Shown piece by piece: positions 14,873-25,600 of a stretch of 64,000 bases of DNA. Within the stretch, counting starts at the first letter, position 1. Every line of letters begins with the position of its first letter. The DNA lies in the NCBI RefSeq assembly GCF_001729245.1, contig NZ_CP015217.1:1614001-1678000 (forward strand), given 5' to 3'. This DNA is from Leptospira tipperaryensis (GTDB lineage Bacteria; Spirochaetota; Leptospiria; Leptospirales; Leptospiraceae). The translations under genes and the position numbers were made by a program. Below the pieces are notes generated by a model. The model made no database searches, was not told the origin of the DNA, and was given only the letters and a program-made list of their open reading frames with translations.

Positions 14873-14905
14873 AAAAAGAGAGAATAAGAAAAAAAAGGAT
14901 GAGAA

Positions 14906-15136
14906 ATGTTTAAGAGTGAAGAGGTCGTCGTCCACGGAAAATCTGTCGTAACTACGACGAACCTCCGTGAAAGCCGCGCGCCCCACCCTGATTGGGTGGA
15001 GGAGGTGGGCAGGTGGGAGAAAAGCGTGAGACTTTCCTCTAACACAAAGACCAACTTTTATCAAGAAGAATTCCCCTTCACAATTTTCGTCGTACCTCCG
15101 ACAAAACCTTCTCTGAGAGAAAGGAATTTTCTATGA
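14906..15136 (+). CDS. Possible small protein translated ahead of the GAPDH-like gene
   Basis: A 76-codon frame with an AAAAGGATGAGAA leader before its ATG and a stop that overlaps the next ATG as ATGA, the arrangement seen for coupled genes. The sequence is not recognised and has no signal peptide or membrane span. Against it: the middle contains a hairpin (CCACCC-TGATT-GGGTGG at 14981-14998 or so) and a composition unlike the flanking genes, so this may be an untranslated leader instead. Confidence 0.3.
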   Translation: MFKSEEVVVHGKSVVTTTNLRESRAPHPDWVEEVGRWEKSVRLSSNTKTNFYQEEFPFTIFVVPPTKPSLRERNFL

Positions 15137-16203
15137 ATTCAAATCGTCTTCCCGGGGTTTATATCCGCGGAACCGGGGTCATCGGCTGGCCTCTTGCGTC
15201 TCTTCTTTTGATTCTCCAGGAAAAACTAAAACAGTTCCAGGTTTATATCGAGCCCTTTCGTCTAAAGGAATCCGAAATTCCGGCGATTCTTTCTCTCGTT
15301 GAAAAAGGAGCGATCGTCGTAGAAACGACGGATAACGACGTCGCAAAATTCTTCCCTGAATTTATCAAAAAAGAAAACGCGCTCTTAGACGCCGTTGTTC
15401 TTTGCGACTGTTCTCCTTCCGGAGTGGCCGATTCGAGGATCTCAGAATACAATACATCAGAATATTCTAATATTAAAATGTTTATAGCCCAGGGAAGCGA
15501 ACACAAATTCGGTCCTCAGTTTATGTATCCGGACACGAGGACTTCTCTGGATAAAATTCTTCCCAAGATGATTCACGTCGCGACCTGCAACACACATACT
15601 CTCGCGGGATCACTTCGCTTATTAACGGAAGAATCTCCTAAAGAATTGGAATCGATCCTGGAAGAAGCCGACTTTCTCGTAATTCGCCGTGACGCGGATA
15701 TGGCAAAAGACGATCCCCACGTTACCGGACCTCTTTTGGTTAAACCGGAAGCGGAATGGGGAACACATCATAGTAGGTTGTTAAACGAACTCTATTCTCA
15801 AATCGGAATTAAAATTCCGGTGACATCGTCTTCGGTTACGATCAATTCTCCGTATATGCATTTGGTTCGTTTTCGTTTTCGTCTTAAAAAAACTCTGAAA
15901 AAAGAGACCGTCTTAAAACGGCTGCAGAACGATCCTTATCTTTCGACTACGAATCTCATTTCCACAAATTCGATCTTTTCCTCGGGAAGGGATCGCGGAC
16001 TTTATGGAAGAATCTTTTCTCACGCGGTCATTCCTCTTGGTTCCTTGGAGATTTTGGAAAAAGAAATCAGAGGTTACGCGGCGACGCCGGGAGATTCAAA
16101 CGTTCACGTCTCGACGATCTACGCGGTTTTCAAAACTCTCGGGATAGAATTTGGTCCGACGGCTGAGTCTTTTCTCCAGAGCGTGGTTCTTCAGGAAATC
16201 TAA
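15133..16203 (+). CDS. Type II (archaeal-type) GAPDH-like protein
   Basis: 356 residues. Features match archaeal type II glyceraldehyde-3-phosphate dehydrogenase rather than the bacterial enzyme: an N-terminal Rossmann-like [11 protein letters not shown] (13-23), the nucleophile-type cysteine C152 in [12 protein letters not shown] (archaeal form: SCNTT), RRDAD at 185-189 (archaeal form: RRAAD), a GPLLVKP...THH stretch at 199-213 (archaeal form: GP...PD..PSHH), and a [13 protein letters not shown] strand. The length also fits. Catalysis on GAP is not shown by this; the cofactor loop looks shortened. The N-terminal GTG.IG differs from the usual NGYGTIG. It may be a dehydrogenase for another substrate. 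The gene ends in a clear terminator. Confidence 0.6.
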   Translation: MNSNRLPGVYIRGTGVIGWPLASLLLILQEKLKQFQVYIEPFRLKESEIPAILSLVEKGAIVVETTDNDVAKFFPEFIKKENALLDAVVLCDCSPSGVADSRISEYNTSEYSNIKMFIAQGSEHKFGPQFMYPDTRTSLDKILPKMIHVATCNTHTLAGSLRLLTEESPKELESILEEADFLVIRRDADMAKDDPHVTGPLLVKPEAEWGTHHSRLLNELYSQIGIKIPVTSSSVTINSPYMHLVRFRFRLKKTLKKETVLKRLQNDPYLSTTNLISTNSIFSSGRDRGLYGRIFSHAVIPLGSLEILEKEIRGYAATPGDSNVHVSTIYAVFKTLGIEFGPTAESFLQSVVLQEI

Positions 16204-16282
16204 GATTTTTCCCGAGATAAGTAGGAACTCACACTTTTCTTCCAAACCGAGGATGTCGAAAATTCCGCTCTTTTGTAAAAAG

Positions 16283-16306
16283 AATCCTCTGCAAAGGATT
16301 TTTTTT
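16283..16306 (+). terminator. Rho-independent terminator after the GAPDH-like gene
   Basis: Stem AATCCT/AGGATT with a six-base loop, followed by a run of T. It lies 80 bases after the stop at 16203 and before the cysK operator-like repeat. Confidence 0.7.
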
Positions 16307-16315
16307 CTTGAATCT

Positions 16316-16365
<50 letters not shown>

Positions 16366-16393
16366 AACCCTTGGAAGAGGCAGGAAAACAGAA

Positions 16394-17323
16394 ATGAAAG
16401 CTAAGAGTATTTTAGAAACGATCGGAAACACTCCACACGTAAAAATCAACCGCTTGTTTAACACAAAGAGCGAAATCTATGTAAAATTAGAAAGATCAAA
16501 CCCGGGCGGATCCATCAAAGATCGTATTGCACTTTCTATGATCGAAGACGCGGAGAAATCCGGAAAGCTCACGAAAGATAGTATCATCGTAGAACCTACA
16601 TCCGGAAACACAGGGATTGGATTGGCTCTCGTTGCGGCCGTTAAGGGATACAAACTCCTTTTAGTAATGCCGGAATCTATGAGCATTGAAAGAAGAAGAA
16701 TTATGGCGGCTTACGGAGCAGAGTTTGAACTCACTCCAAGAGAAAAAGGAATGCCGGGCGCGATCGAAAAGGCAAAACAAATCGTTGCCGAAAATCCAAA
16801 AGCTTGGATGCCACAGCAGTTTGAAAACGAAGCCAATATCAAAGTTCACGTCGAAACCACAGCACAAGAAATTTTAACGGACTTTCCGGACGGACTAGAC
16901 TACGTAATCACAGGAGTTGGAACCGGAGGACATATCACCGGCGTCGCTCAAGTCTTAAAACAAAAGTTTCCAAAATTGAAAGTATTCGCGGTAGAACCGG
17001 AAGCTTCTCCGGTAATTTCCGGAGGAAAACCTGGACCACACCCGATTCAAGGGATTGGAGCTGGATTCATTCCAAAAAACCTTCACACTGATCTTTTGGA
17101 CGGAGTGATTCAAGTAAGCAAAGACGAAGCATTCCAATACGCGCAAAGAGCTGCAAAAGAAGAAGGAATCTTTATCGGAGTTTCTTCAGGAGCTTCTTTT
17201 GCAGCTGTGGCAAAAAAACTTCCTGAAATTCCGGAAGGTTCTAAGGTTCTGACTTTCTCTTACGATACGGGAGAAAGATATCTTTCGATCGAAGGTTTGT
17301 TTCCAGTTCCAGCAAACGCATAA
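16394..17323 (+). CDS. cysK: Cysteine synthase (O-acetylserine sulfhydrylase)
   Basis: 309 residues, the normal length of CysK. It makes cysteine from O-acetylserine and sulfide using pyridoxal phosphate. The PLP lysine is in [11 protein letters not shown], the substrate loop in [11 protein letters not shown], the phosphate-binding glycines in [10 protein letters not shown], and the C-terminal [10 protein letters not shown] is intact. The start ATG follows GGAAGAGGCAGGAAAAC. It stands alone, with an inverted repeat in front and a strong terminator behind. Cystathionine beta-synthase is excluded by the lack of extra domains. Confidence 0.96.
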   Translation: MKAKSILETIGNTPHVKINRLFNTKSEIYVKLERSNPGGSIKDRIALSMIEDAEKSGKLTKDSIIVEPTSGNTGIGLALVAAVKGYKLLLVMPESMSIERRRIMAAYGAEFELTPREKGMPGAIEKAKQIVAENPKAWMPQQFENEANIKVHVETTAQEILTDFPDGLDYVITGVGTGGHITGVAQVLKQKFPKLKVFAVEPEASPVISGGKPGPHPIQGIGAGFIPKNLHTDLLDGVIQVSKDEAFQYAQRAAKEEGIFIGVSSGASFAAVAKKLPEIPEGSKVLTFSYDTGERYLSIEGLFPVPANA

Positions 17324-17355
17324 GAATTTTTTGATCTAAATTTTCTCCACTTACA

Positions 17356-17389
17356 AACCCCGGAGTCTCTAAGGCTTCGGGGTTTTTTT
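17356..17389 (+). terminator. Rho-independent terminator after cysK
   Basis: Ten-base stem AACCCCGGAG/CTTCGGGGTT (one G-T pair), nine-base loop and a run of seven T, starting 33 bases after the cysK stop. The rest of the gap up to 17627 shows no other signal. Confidence 0.9.
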
Positions 17390-17627
17390 ATAAAAAATTC
17401 CATTTTTAGAATATGATTTTTGAGTGAAGTTTTCTCCCTTGAGAGATGTTTTTGCTTCTTTCGATGCTCATAGATTCCTCTCACATTTCGGATTAAAAAG
17501 AAATTATTTAAATGGAAAATGAATTTGTCTATAAACAACCGTTCACCAATCTCTTCAAAGGTTTGATGACAAATGAATCAAGAAGAAAATTTCTTGCAAC
17601 ACAATCGGTATTCTGCAAATTGCGGGT

Positions 17628-18476
17628 ATGTGGAACCGATATGCGATATACGATCAGATTCAAAAGTTAGATCCCGAGAAAGATTGTCATAGAATCTCCT
17701 TTCTCTCCGGGAGTTACGATTTCCCAAGGGATATAGAAATCTCTTTAGCATTAGCATTCTTTAAAACGTTTGCGATTCCTTCTATCGCAAAAATTTTAGA
17801 CGGGACAAAACAATTCGAAAACTTCGGACAAAAAAGATACGATGACACTGCGATTCTCTTGGGAGAATTTTTAGAAAACGGAACCGAGTCCGAAAACGGA
17901 AGAGCCGCGATCCGAAGACTCAACCAGATACATAAAAAGTATTCGATTTCCAATCAGGATTTTCTTTATACCCTCAGCACATTTATCTACGAACCCGTTC
18001 GTTGGAATCTTCGTTTCGGCTGGAGAAAGGGATCTCAGAAAGAGAAACTCGCCAACTTCCATCTATGGAAGAACGTAGGAAAACTCATGAACATCCAAGA
18101 CCTTCCCGAAGACTATGATGCTTTTGAAGTCTGGAATCGGAAGTTTGAAAAAGAGAATTTTAAACGGATTCCGGAAAGTGAACGCCTTGGCAAAGCGACG
18201 CTTCATATCCTCGCCGGAAGGATTCCAAAAATTCCGGGAATTCAGACGATTCTTTTTCACGGCCTTTTTAGCCTAATGGAACCTCCTCTTCGAGACGCGA
18301 TGGGATTTCCAAAGCCGATTCGTTGGATCGAGCTTGTTACGATTGCCGTTTTTAAGATCCGAGCTTTTGTTTTGAGAACTCTTTGGACTCCTCGAAAAAA
18401 ACCGTTCCTTGTGACGAAGCGTAAAAACCCGACATACAAAGACGGATATTTGATTGAAAACCTCGGGCCAAGTTAG
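17628..18476 (+). CDS. MpaB/DUF2236-family oxygenase-like protein
   Basis: 282 residues of the family that includes the MpaB oxygenase and latex clearing protein (Lcp), b-type haem enzymes that cleave isoprenoid double bonds. Typical features are SGSYDFPRDIEISLALAFFKTFAIPSIA split over residues 27-54, the Arg-Tyr-Asp-Asp-Thr turn GQKRYDDTAILL and the later NFHLWKNVGKLMNI helix. The substrate cannot be read from the sequence. The start ATG has only a weak ribosome site and no better in-frame ATG, GTG or TTG is present after the upstream TGA. The topA GTG follows the stop by 13 bases. Confidence 0.72.
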   Translation: MWNRYAIYDQIQKLDPEKDCHRISFLSGSYDFPRDIEISLALAFFKTFAIPSIAKILDGTKQFENFGQKRYDDTAILLGEFLENGTESENGRAAIRRLNQIHKKYSISNQDFLYTLSTFIYEPVRWNLRFGWRKGSQKEKLANFHLWKNVGKLMNIQDLPEDYDAFEVWNRKFEKENFKRIPESERLGKATLHILAGRIPKIPGIQTILFHGLFSLMEPPLRDAMGFPKPIRWIELVTIAVFKIRAFVLRTLWTPRKKPFLVTKRKNPTYKDGYLIENLGPS

Positions 18477-18489
18477 AATCTAAAACTTC

Positions 18490-20343
18490 GTGTCCTTCCT
18501 CCTCATCGTCGAATCTCCATCCAAAGCAAAAACCATCTCCGGCTATTTGGGAAAAGAATATAAAATTCTCGCGACTCTCGGACACGTCGCGGATCTTCCT
18601 AAGACAACTCTCGGAGTCGATCTCAAAAATCGTTTCGAACCGGAATACTCGATTCTTCCGGGAAAGAAAAAAGTCGTTTCGGAGATCGTCAAAGCCGCTA
18701 AAGAATCGGATAAAATTTATTTAGCAACGGACCCCGATCGAGAAGGCGAGTTTATCAGCGCTTATATCCGGGATCGTCTTAAAAAAAAATCAAACGTCTA
18801 TCGTATTCGATTTTCTGAAATTACAAAGAATTCCATTCTCTCGGCGATCGAACATCCGACTCAAGTTCAAGAATCTCTCGTAAACGCTCAAAAAACGAGA
18901 AGAATTGGAGATCGTTTGATCGGATATTTTATCAGTCCCGTTCTTTGGAAAGAAATCGGTCCCGGACTTTCCGCCGGGCGGGTTCAATCCGTCGCATTAA
19001 AATGGATCTGTGATCGGGAAGAGGAGATTCGCGGCTTTAAACCGGAAGTATATTATAATATTTTAATTTATTCTCAAGATAAAAAAGGACAAGAAGGGAT
19101 CTTTCAAAGAGTAGGAGATAAAATTCTTTCCAAAGAAAAAGCGGAGTTAATTCTTTCTCGGATTCAAAAAGAAAAAAATCTGATCATCGCGGATAAAAAG
19201 GAATCGTACGGCAAAAACTTTCCTCCGCCTCCGTTTCAGACCGCGAGCTTACAACAGGAAGCTTTTCGTAGATTTCAATTTTCCTCTAAAAAGACGATGA
19301 GCATCGCTCAGAAATTATACGAGGGGATCGATCTCGGAAACGGTAAAAGGGAAGGGCTGATCACTTATATGAGAACGGATTCTACACGTCTGAGTCCGGA
19401 CTTTGTCTCTCAAGCGCAGGATTGGATTCTTTCCAATTTAGGAAAGGACTTTCAGGAAACCGCGATCAAGGTAAGAAAATCGAGCCGCAAGATTCAGGAT
19501 GCACACGAGGCGATTCGGATTACGAACGCTACTCTGACACCTCAAGATGCAAAGAGAATTCTAAGCAAGGAAGAATCTTCCCTTTACGAACTCATTTGGA
19601 AAAGGACCATCGGCTCCCTTCTTCCACCGGAAGACTTTATAAAAATTGAATATTCTATTCTTTCCTCGGGTGAAACCTTTCGATTGGAAACAAAAAAAAC
19701 TCTTTTTCCAGGATTTAAGATTCTGAGTGAAACCGAAGATAAGCCGATTCCGGTTTGGGAAAAAGGAGAATCCGTTTCCGTTTTTAAGGTCGAGGCGGAA
19801 ACAAAACAAACCGAGCCTCCGTCTCGTTATTCGGAAGGTTCTTTGGTTGCAAAACTCGAAAAGGAAGGAATCGGACGGCCTTCTACGTACGCAACGGTTG
19901 CGGAGACCTTGTTAAAACGAAAGTATATCGATCAGGACAAAAAATTCTTCTTTCCTCTTCCCTTGGGAGATAAGGTAAATTTTTTTCTTCAGTCGAGTTT
20001 TGGAGATCTTTTCCGGGAAAAATTTACCGCCGAACTCGAATCAGATCTGGATAAGATCGAACAAAACGAATCCGATTCCTTCGAAATATTAAACCGACTT
20101 TGGTCCACCCTTCAAACTCAGATTGAAAATAGTAAAAAGACTTCCGGGGCCGTTCGTAAAGGCTGGGTCGATATTCGAGAAAAGAAAAAGGAAACCGGCT
20201 GGGGAATCTGTCCTCTTTGTAAAGAAGGGATTCTTCAAAAAAAGAAAACTTCCAAGAAGAAGGAATTTTTTCAATGCAATCGGTTTCCCGACTGCGAATA
20301 TGTAAGCTATGAACTTCCGGATCGCGCGGATCCTTCTCCCTGA
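18490..20343 (+). CDS. topA: DNA topoisomerase I
   Basis: 617 residues of a type IA topoisomerase that relaxes negative supercoils. The TOPRIM domain (1-115) opens with [11 protein letters not shown] and carries the acidic DPDREGEF. The breakage-rejoining tyrosine is Y293 in [12 protein letters not shown], and [13 protein letters not shown] lies in domain IV. One C-terminal zinc finger (CPLCKEG...CNRFPDCEY, about residues 574-606) replaces the several found in E. coli, which explains the shorter length. The start is GTG, fixed by the conserved N-terminus [13 protein letters not shown]. Confidence 0.97.
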   Translation: MSFLLIVESPSKAKTISGYLGKEYKILATLGHVADLPKTTLGVDLKNRFEPEYSILPGKKKVVSEIVKAAKESDKIYLATDPDREGEFISAYIRDRLKKKSNVYRIRFSEITKNSILSAIEHPTQVQESLVNAQKTRRIGDRLIGYFISPVLWKEIGPGLSAGRVQSVALKWICDREEEIRGFKPEVYYNILIYSQDKKGQEGIFQRVGDKILSKEKAELILSRIQKEKNLIIADKKESYGKNFPPPPFQTASLQQEAFRRFQFSSKKTMSIAQKLYEGIDLGNGKREGLITYMRTDSTRLSPDFVSQAQDWILSNLGKDFQETAIKVRKSSRKIQDAHEAIRITNATLTPQDAKRILSKEESSLYELIWKRTIGSLLPPEDFIKIEYSILSSGETFRLETKKTLFPGFKILSETEDKPIPVWEKGESVSVFKVEAETKQTEPPSRYSEGSLVAKLEKEGIGRPSTYATVAETLLKRKYIDQDKKFFFPLPLGDKVNFFLQSSFGDLFREKFTAELESDLDKIEQNESDSFEILNRLWSTLQTQIENSKKTSGAVRKGWVDIREKKKETGWGICPLCKEGILQKKKTSKKKEFFQCNRFPDCEYVSYELPDRADPSP

Positions 20344-21095
20344 ACCTTTTGTTTTCAGAAAACCATTTCGTTTCACAAATCCCTTCTTTCCGTTAGGAGA
20401 CTTAAAATCCTTTTGGAACCGGATACTTCTTTGAGATTTTAATACGAGGTTTTCCACAAATAATCCCAAGGGATTAGCGCTCTGTTAGAATTTTGCTCCT
20501 TTCTGAGAACGTTTTCGTAAAAGAAGAATGCAGTTCGACTCAAAGTAAGCATGTTATGTTCGACTTGTTTATTTTTTACGCGAAACTCCTTCTTTCAACC
20601 CGCGTCGTATTTCTACATAAGAGCTTACAGCTTTTCCATCTGCTGAAACAATCGGGTTTCCTACTTATAAAACGCACAGACTTTCTAACTCTTATGATTT
20701 TATTTGAGTTTTCTTCGATGAGATGTATAATGTTTATATAAGAAGTTTTATCGAATTCTACTTCTCGTTTATTTTTTAAGAGTTTAGCGCTCCTTCCTCT
20801 TTTGGATGTATGATATAACTTGAATATTGCTTGTATTTTGATGTTTTGGCTTTGTTTTGTTGAGTTTTGATTAGTTGCAAAAAATAGAATATTCTAAAAA
20901 TAAAGAATTACATCGGAATTTTAAAATAAAAAATACAAGATTATAAAAAAATATTTATTTTTTTATAAGGATAAGTCGTAGTGGTAGTAGAGAAACAAAG
21001 ACACTTTGGTTCTTGAGAGGCCATCCTAAAAACGATTCGATTTTTGAAGATGGACTCTAAAGCAAAAACAAATACAAAACTTGAGGTTTCAAATC
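20344..21095. other. Long AT-rich intergenic region
   Basis: About 750 bases without a supportable gene between topA and the small secreted-protein gene. Frames present are short and lack ribosome sites. The last 200 bases (A/T runs around 20880-20970) are a plausible promoter and long leader for the gene at 21096, but I could not fix -35 and -10 boxes. Confidence 0.55.
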
Positions 21096-21431
21096 ATGAA
21101 CACTAACAAATTAATTTCTGTAATGTCCCTTTTGGGTTTTCTGGCTGCAAGCTCCGTTTTCGCCGTATCGGAAGACGTGGAAGATCAGCTTTTGGAAAAG
21201 GCTATCGTAGAAAGCGCGGTGACTAAAGAACAAAAAACCGCAGTAGGGAATTATCTAAGAGCCGTCGCTCATCAAAAAACGCAGAGAGCCGAAGAGTTGA
21301 GAGAACTCGCCGGAAGATCCACAGGTGGTAAGTTTCTTGCGAGCAACGCTCAGTCTCAAAAATACATCAAACAAGCTCAGATGTTGGAAAGAGAAAATGC
21401 GAGATACCAAACTCTTCTTGGTAACTTCTAA
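21096..21431 (+). CDS. Small secreted hypothetical protein
   Basis: 111 residues from the ATG at 21096, preferred over the TTG at 21081 because a GAGG lies nine bases ahead and the product then starts directly with a signal peptide (MNTNKLISVMSLLGFLAASS, cut after VFA at about residue 23). The mature protein is about 88 residues, mostly charged helix (QRAEELRELAG, MLERENARYQTLL), possibly coiled coil. No family recognised. A long AT-rich leader and its own strong terminator mark it as a single-gene unit, likely well expressed. Confidence 0.85.
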   Translation: MNTNKLISVMSLLGFLAASSVFAVSEDVEDQLLEKAIVESAVTKEQKTAVGNYLRAVAHQKTQRAEELRELAGRSTGGKFLASNAQSQKYIKQAQMLERENARYQTLLGNF

Positions 21432-21464
21432 TCCGGAAAAAATTTGATCTTTGTGGTTTTTGAA

Positions 21465-21492
21465 AAGGCGCTGAGGCGCCTTTTTTGTTTTT
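21465..21492 (+). terminator. Rho-independent terminator after the small secreted-protein gene
   Basis: Seven-base GC-rich stem AAGGCGC/GCGCCTT with the loop TGAG, followed by a T-rich tract. It begins 34 bases after the stop. Confidence 0.92.
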
Positions 21493-21549
21493 AGAGGAAT
21501 ATTCCGTTTTTATAAAATTCTCCTGAAACGATGAGTCCGGTTGTTCTTA

Positions 21550-21963
21550 TTAGCCGAATTTCTTTTCCATCAAATTTTTAAGTTCGTTCAAATCCTTTTT
21601 TACCCAGTTTGCGTCTTCCTCGAATTTTTCAGAACTCATCTCCGGCGTTTTGAAAAGAGAGAATACTACCTCGCTTCCTTCCGCGTTGGGGAGAATTCGC
21701 ATCGGATTGTGGATCCGTTCTCCCGTTGGAAAGATCACGGTGTGATCGATGATTCCGAATTCATTCGGTGGCGTAAAGACCGCCTTGAGTGTGCCCTGCG
21801 GAGCTTCGATGATCCATTCTTCATCGTTTCCTTGTGTGATGGACTTGCAAAGTCCGGAGGCCCACTGCGGAAAGTTTTTTGGATCGGAAAGGTAAGCGTA
21901 GACGGTTTTCCAAGAGACTCTTATGGAAACCCCGATATGTTTTGTTTCTAAGATTGGAGACAC
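21550..21963 (-). CDS. SRPBCC (START-like) domain protein
   Basis: 137 residues starting at GTG 21963 with a strong GGAGGG site about nine bases ahead. The opening (THIGVSIRVSWKTVYAYLSDPKNFPQWASG, split as strand, helix and short helix) and the closing long amphipathic helix are those of the SRPBCC/polyketide cyclase fold, a helix-grip pocket for hydrophobic ligands. No catalytic residues can be assigned. It stands alone between a terminator and the ABC ATPase gene. Confidence 0.8.
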   Translation of the reverse strand: MSPILETKHIGVSIRVSWKTVYAYLSDPKNFPQWASGLCKSITQGNDEEWIIEAPQGTLKAVFTPPNEFGIIDHTVIFPTGERIHNPMRILPNAEGSEVVFSLFKTPEMSSEKFEEDANWVKKDLNELKNLMEKKFG

Positions 21964-22059
21964 GTTTGAGTTCCCTCCTTTGTTTTACGAAGAATTCCAA
22001 GTTTTGTGTTTGGAGCCGCGCGGTATATTCTAAAAATGGAATCTTCCATAGGAAAGCGC

Positions 22060-22854
22060 TTATTCGTTTCGTTTTGGGATGACGGACCAGGTCCCGTCGA
22101 TCTTTTTTACCTGTAATGAAAGATCGTAGAGTTCTTGGAGATGAGACTCTCTGAAACAGTCTTCGATAGGACCGAAGGTCAAAACTTTTCCTTCCTTTAA
22201 TAAAACGGCTTTGGAATAGAATTCCGGAATTTCTTCCGGTCGATGAGTGATATACAGGGAAGTGAATTTTCTCTGAGAATGATAACGTTTTAAAAATCCT
22301 AAAAAATCCTCTCTGGCGGTTAGATCCAAGGAAGAGCAGGGTTCGTCCAGAATCAAAAGATCCGGCTCGCTTACGAGACTTCTTAAAAATAAAATCTTTT
22401 TCTTTTCCCCCGATGAGAGCGTAACGTAGAATTGATCCTTCTTGGAGAGTAAGTCCGCGTATTCCAAAATTCCCAATGCTTTTTTCTCTTCTTCCGCGCT
22501 GGGATCTCTGTAGTATCCGATCGTATGAAAGAGTCCGGTTAAGACGACGTCCAGGACTGTGAGTTTTCTTTGAAGAGCGTTCTCTTGCTGAGAGGCGTCC
22601 AAGATTCCGATCCTCTTTCTCAATTCTTGAATAACGGTTTCTCCGTAGGTTTCTTGAAAGAGTCGAATGGTCCCGGAAGTTGCCCAGATCATTCCATAGA
22701 TAAGATTGACAAGAGTGCTTTTGCCGGCTCCGTTTCTTCCCAGAAGCACGCAGTGTTCGTTTTCAAAAATCTGAAAACTTACATTTTCAAGAATCGTCTT
22801 TCCGGTGGGTTTATAACTGACTTCCTCGACGGAAAGTAAGGGATCCGATTTCAA
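22060..22854 (-). CDS. ABC transporter ATP-binding protein (stand-alone)
   Basis: 264 residues with Walker A GRNGAGKST, Q-loop region near ILDASQQEN, signature LSSGEKKKI (a variant of LSGGQ), Walker B LLILDEP, and the switch His in YITHRPEEI. No permease or binding-protein gene is next to it. The RPEEIPEF segment after the switch and the single-domain length recall the ModF/YlmA-type ATPases that lack obvious membrane partners. The TTG start lies six bases after the stop of the upstream HDOD gene, so they are co-transcribed; the functional link is unknown. Confidence 0.88.
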   Translation of the reverse strand: MKSDPLLSVEEVSYKPTGKTILENVSFQIFENEHCVLLGRNGAGKSTLVNLIYGMIWATSGTIRLFQETYGETVIQELRKRIGILDASQQENALQRKLTVLDVVLTGLFHTIGYYRDPSAEEEKKALGILEYADLLSKKDQFYVTLSSGEKKKILFLRSLVSEPDLLILDEPCSSLDLTAREDFLGFLKRYHSQRKFTSLYITHRPEEIPEFYSKAVLLKEGKVLTFGPIEDCFRESHLQELYDLSLQVKKIDGTWSVIPKRNE

Positions 22855-22860
22855 ACGTTT

Positions 22861-24342
<1,482 letters not shown>

Positions 24343-24463
24343 CGATAGGCCTTTCTCTTTGCAATTTTTTGACCAATCCGAAATAAATCCAGTCTTTCCG
24401 GAAAACATTGTCCGGGGTCGGATTTATTCTTTCCATTGTATCAGAGGAACGTTGGAGGATAGA

Positions 24464-24700
24464 ATGGTGTTGATCCGCGAAACAGAAAACGAAATCGAGC
24501 AACAATTGCGTTATTTTTTAGAGGAGAAATTGGAAGGAATCCTAGAAGAAGCCAGAAAGGTGAAAAAACGGCGTCAGGAGGTCCTACACGGGAAGAAAAC
24601 GGGGGAGTTGGTTCCTCAGGATATTCTCGTCCAGGAAAACCCTGAAGAGGGGCAATTGACGCTTTGGGACGAGGCTCCAGGGCAATCAATGCGAACATAA
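24464..24700 (+). CDS. Small acidic hypothetical protein
   Basis: 78 residues from the ATG at 24464, supported by a GGAGGATAG site just upstream; longer readings of the frame run through the divergent promoter. The product is a charged helical protein (IEQQLRYFLEEKLEGILEEA, then KKRRQEV), with no membrane segment and no known family. Its 3' end lies 20 bases before the next likely start. Confidence 0.6.
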   Translation: MVLIRETENEIEQQLRYFLEEKLEGILEEARKVKKRRQEVLHGKKTGELVPQDILVQENPEEGQLTLWDEAPGQSMRT

Positions 24701-24720
24701 TAAAAGAATGGACATTGAAA

Positions 24721-24999
24721 ATGCCTGTTCTTACAATTGAACCAATGGACAATAGCTTCTTTTCAGAAAGCGAAAACGGCCAGGGTCTCCCTCTAAAAAG
24801 GGACATTCTCGACATCATGGACTCCTACCGGTACATGAACTCCTCCTACTTCTTTGATTTTTTATCCGACGGTCGCTGGGATCACGGCACGGGTTGGATT
24901 GAAAAGAATATGAGCGGGGCGGATTGGTCTACTCGGTATGTCCCAGAGAGCATCGAACGTTATAAGAAACAGACAAAACGTTCTAGAAAGTCTCTCTAA
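24721..24999 (+). CDS. Small hypothetical protein
   Basis: 92 residues if started at the ATG 24721; an in-frame TTG at 24664 would overlap the previous gene by 37 bases. The sequence is soluble and aromatic-rich (SYRYMNSSYFFDFLSDGRWDH), ending in a basic tail (KKQTKRSRKSL) that could touch nucleic acid or membrane. It is not recognised. It follows the small acidic gene and probably shares its transcript. Confidence 0.55.
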   Translation: MPVLTIEPMDNSFFSESENGQGLPLKRDILDIMDSYRYMNSSYFFDFLSDGRWDHGTGWIEKNMSGADWSTRYVPESIERYKKQTKRSRKSL

Positions 25000-25548
25000 A
25001 ACAATCCATTTCCGATCCAAGCGATTTCAAAGAGATTTGAGATCGATACTCCTTATTGTCTTTTTTAGAAAAGAAATAAAACTCTCAAGCGCAGGATTCA
25101 AATTTTTTTGAAAAGAATATAGAATCTAAGAATTTCTTTTCAACCTTTCTCACTGAAAACAAATACAAACCTCCGTTTCACCCTTTAACTTTCTAAGAAA
25201 AAACTTTTAGAAACGTAAAAGCGTTTTTTCGTCCGAGCCGACGGATTCACCAAATCTTTGTTAGCTGTTTTATTTTCACTTTTCGAAGTTTGTTTGCATT
25301 AGAGAGGGACGACTTTTTGTCAGCGACGCTTCCTGGAGTCGATGCGGTTCCTGCCGTTTTGTAGGAAGTTGATTCCCGCCGACTGTCTTTCAATCCATAG
25401 AAGTTGACTCTTATGATTCAGGCTGACTGTTTTAAAATACGGCAGTGATAAGAGAAGAAAGGTTTCGAAGAGAATACTTTTTGCTAAGGGAAGAATCGGA
25501 CTCTCCTTTTGTCGCGGTAAACGCGAAAGAAGAATCCGCCGATTTTAT
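25000..25548. other. Intergenic region without a supported gene
   Basis: About 550 bases. A stretch around 25320-25440 has loosely repeated GTTGA and GACTGT words, but no clear frame, hairpin or promoter. It may be decayed coding DNA. Confidence 0.5.
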
Positions 25549-25587
25549 TTTGTAAATCGATTGATCCTTCGATTTACAAATTTGTAA
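25549..25587 (+). promoter_or_regulatory. Overlapping inverted repeats just before the SBBP lipoprotein gene
   Basis: TTTGTAAATCGA (25549-25560) pairs perfectly with TCGATTTACAAA (25569-25580) around an eight-base loop. The second arm also starts a perfect palindrome TTACAAATTTGTAA (25574-25587). The same central arm can thus pair with either neighbour, giving two exclusive hairpins, directly before the ribosome site AGAAGGTGAAG of the gene at 25601. It may be a protein operator or a leader control element. Confidence 0.6.
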
Positions 25588-25600
25588 GAGAAGGTGAAGA

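Noticed and set aside
14351..15064. 237-codon minus-strand frame antisense to the carbonic anhydrase-like gene
   Set aside because: Its opposite strand holds a clear family gene; the antisense product has Ser/Arg/Asp-rich composition, no family features and no ribosome site.
20880..20900. Recurrent AATATTCTA words in several gaps and genes
   Set aside because: The word also occurs within coding DNA and has no fixed position to starts, so it looks like AT-rich background.
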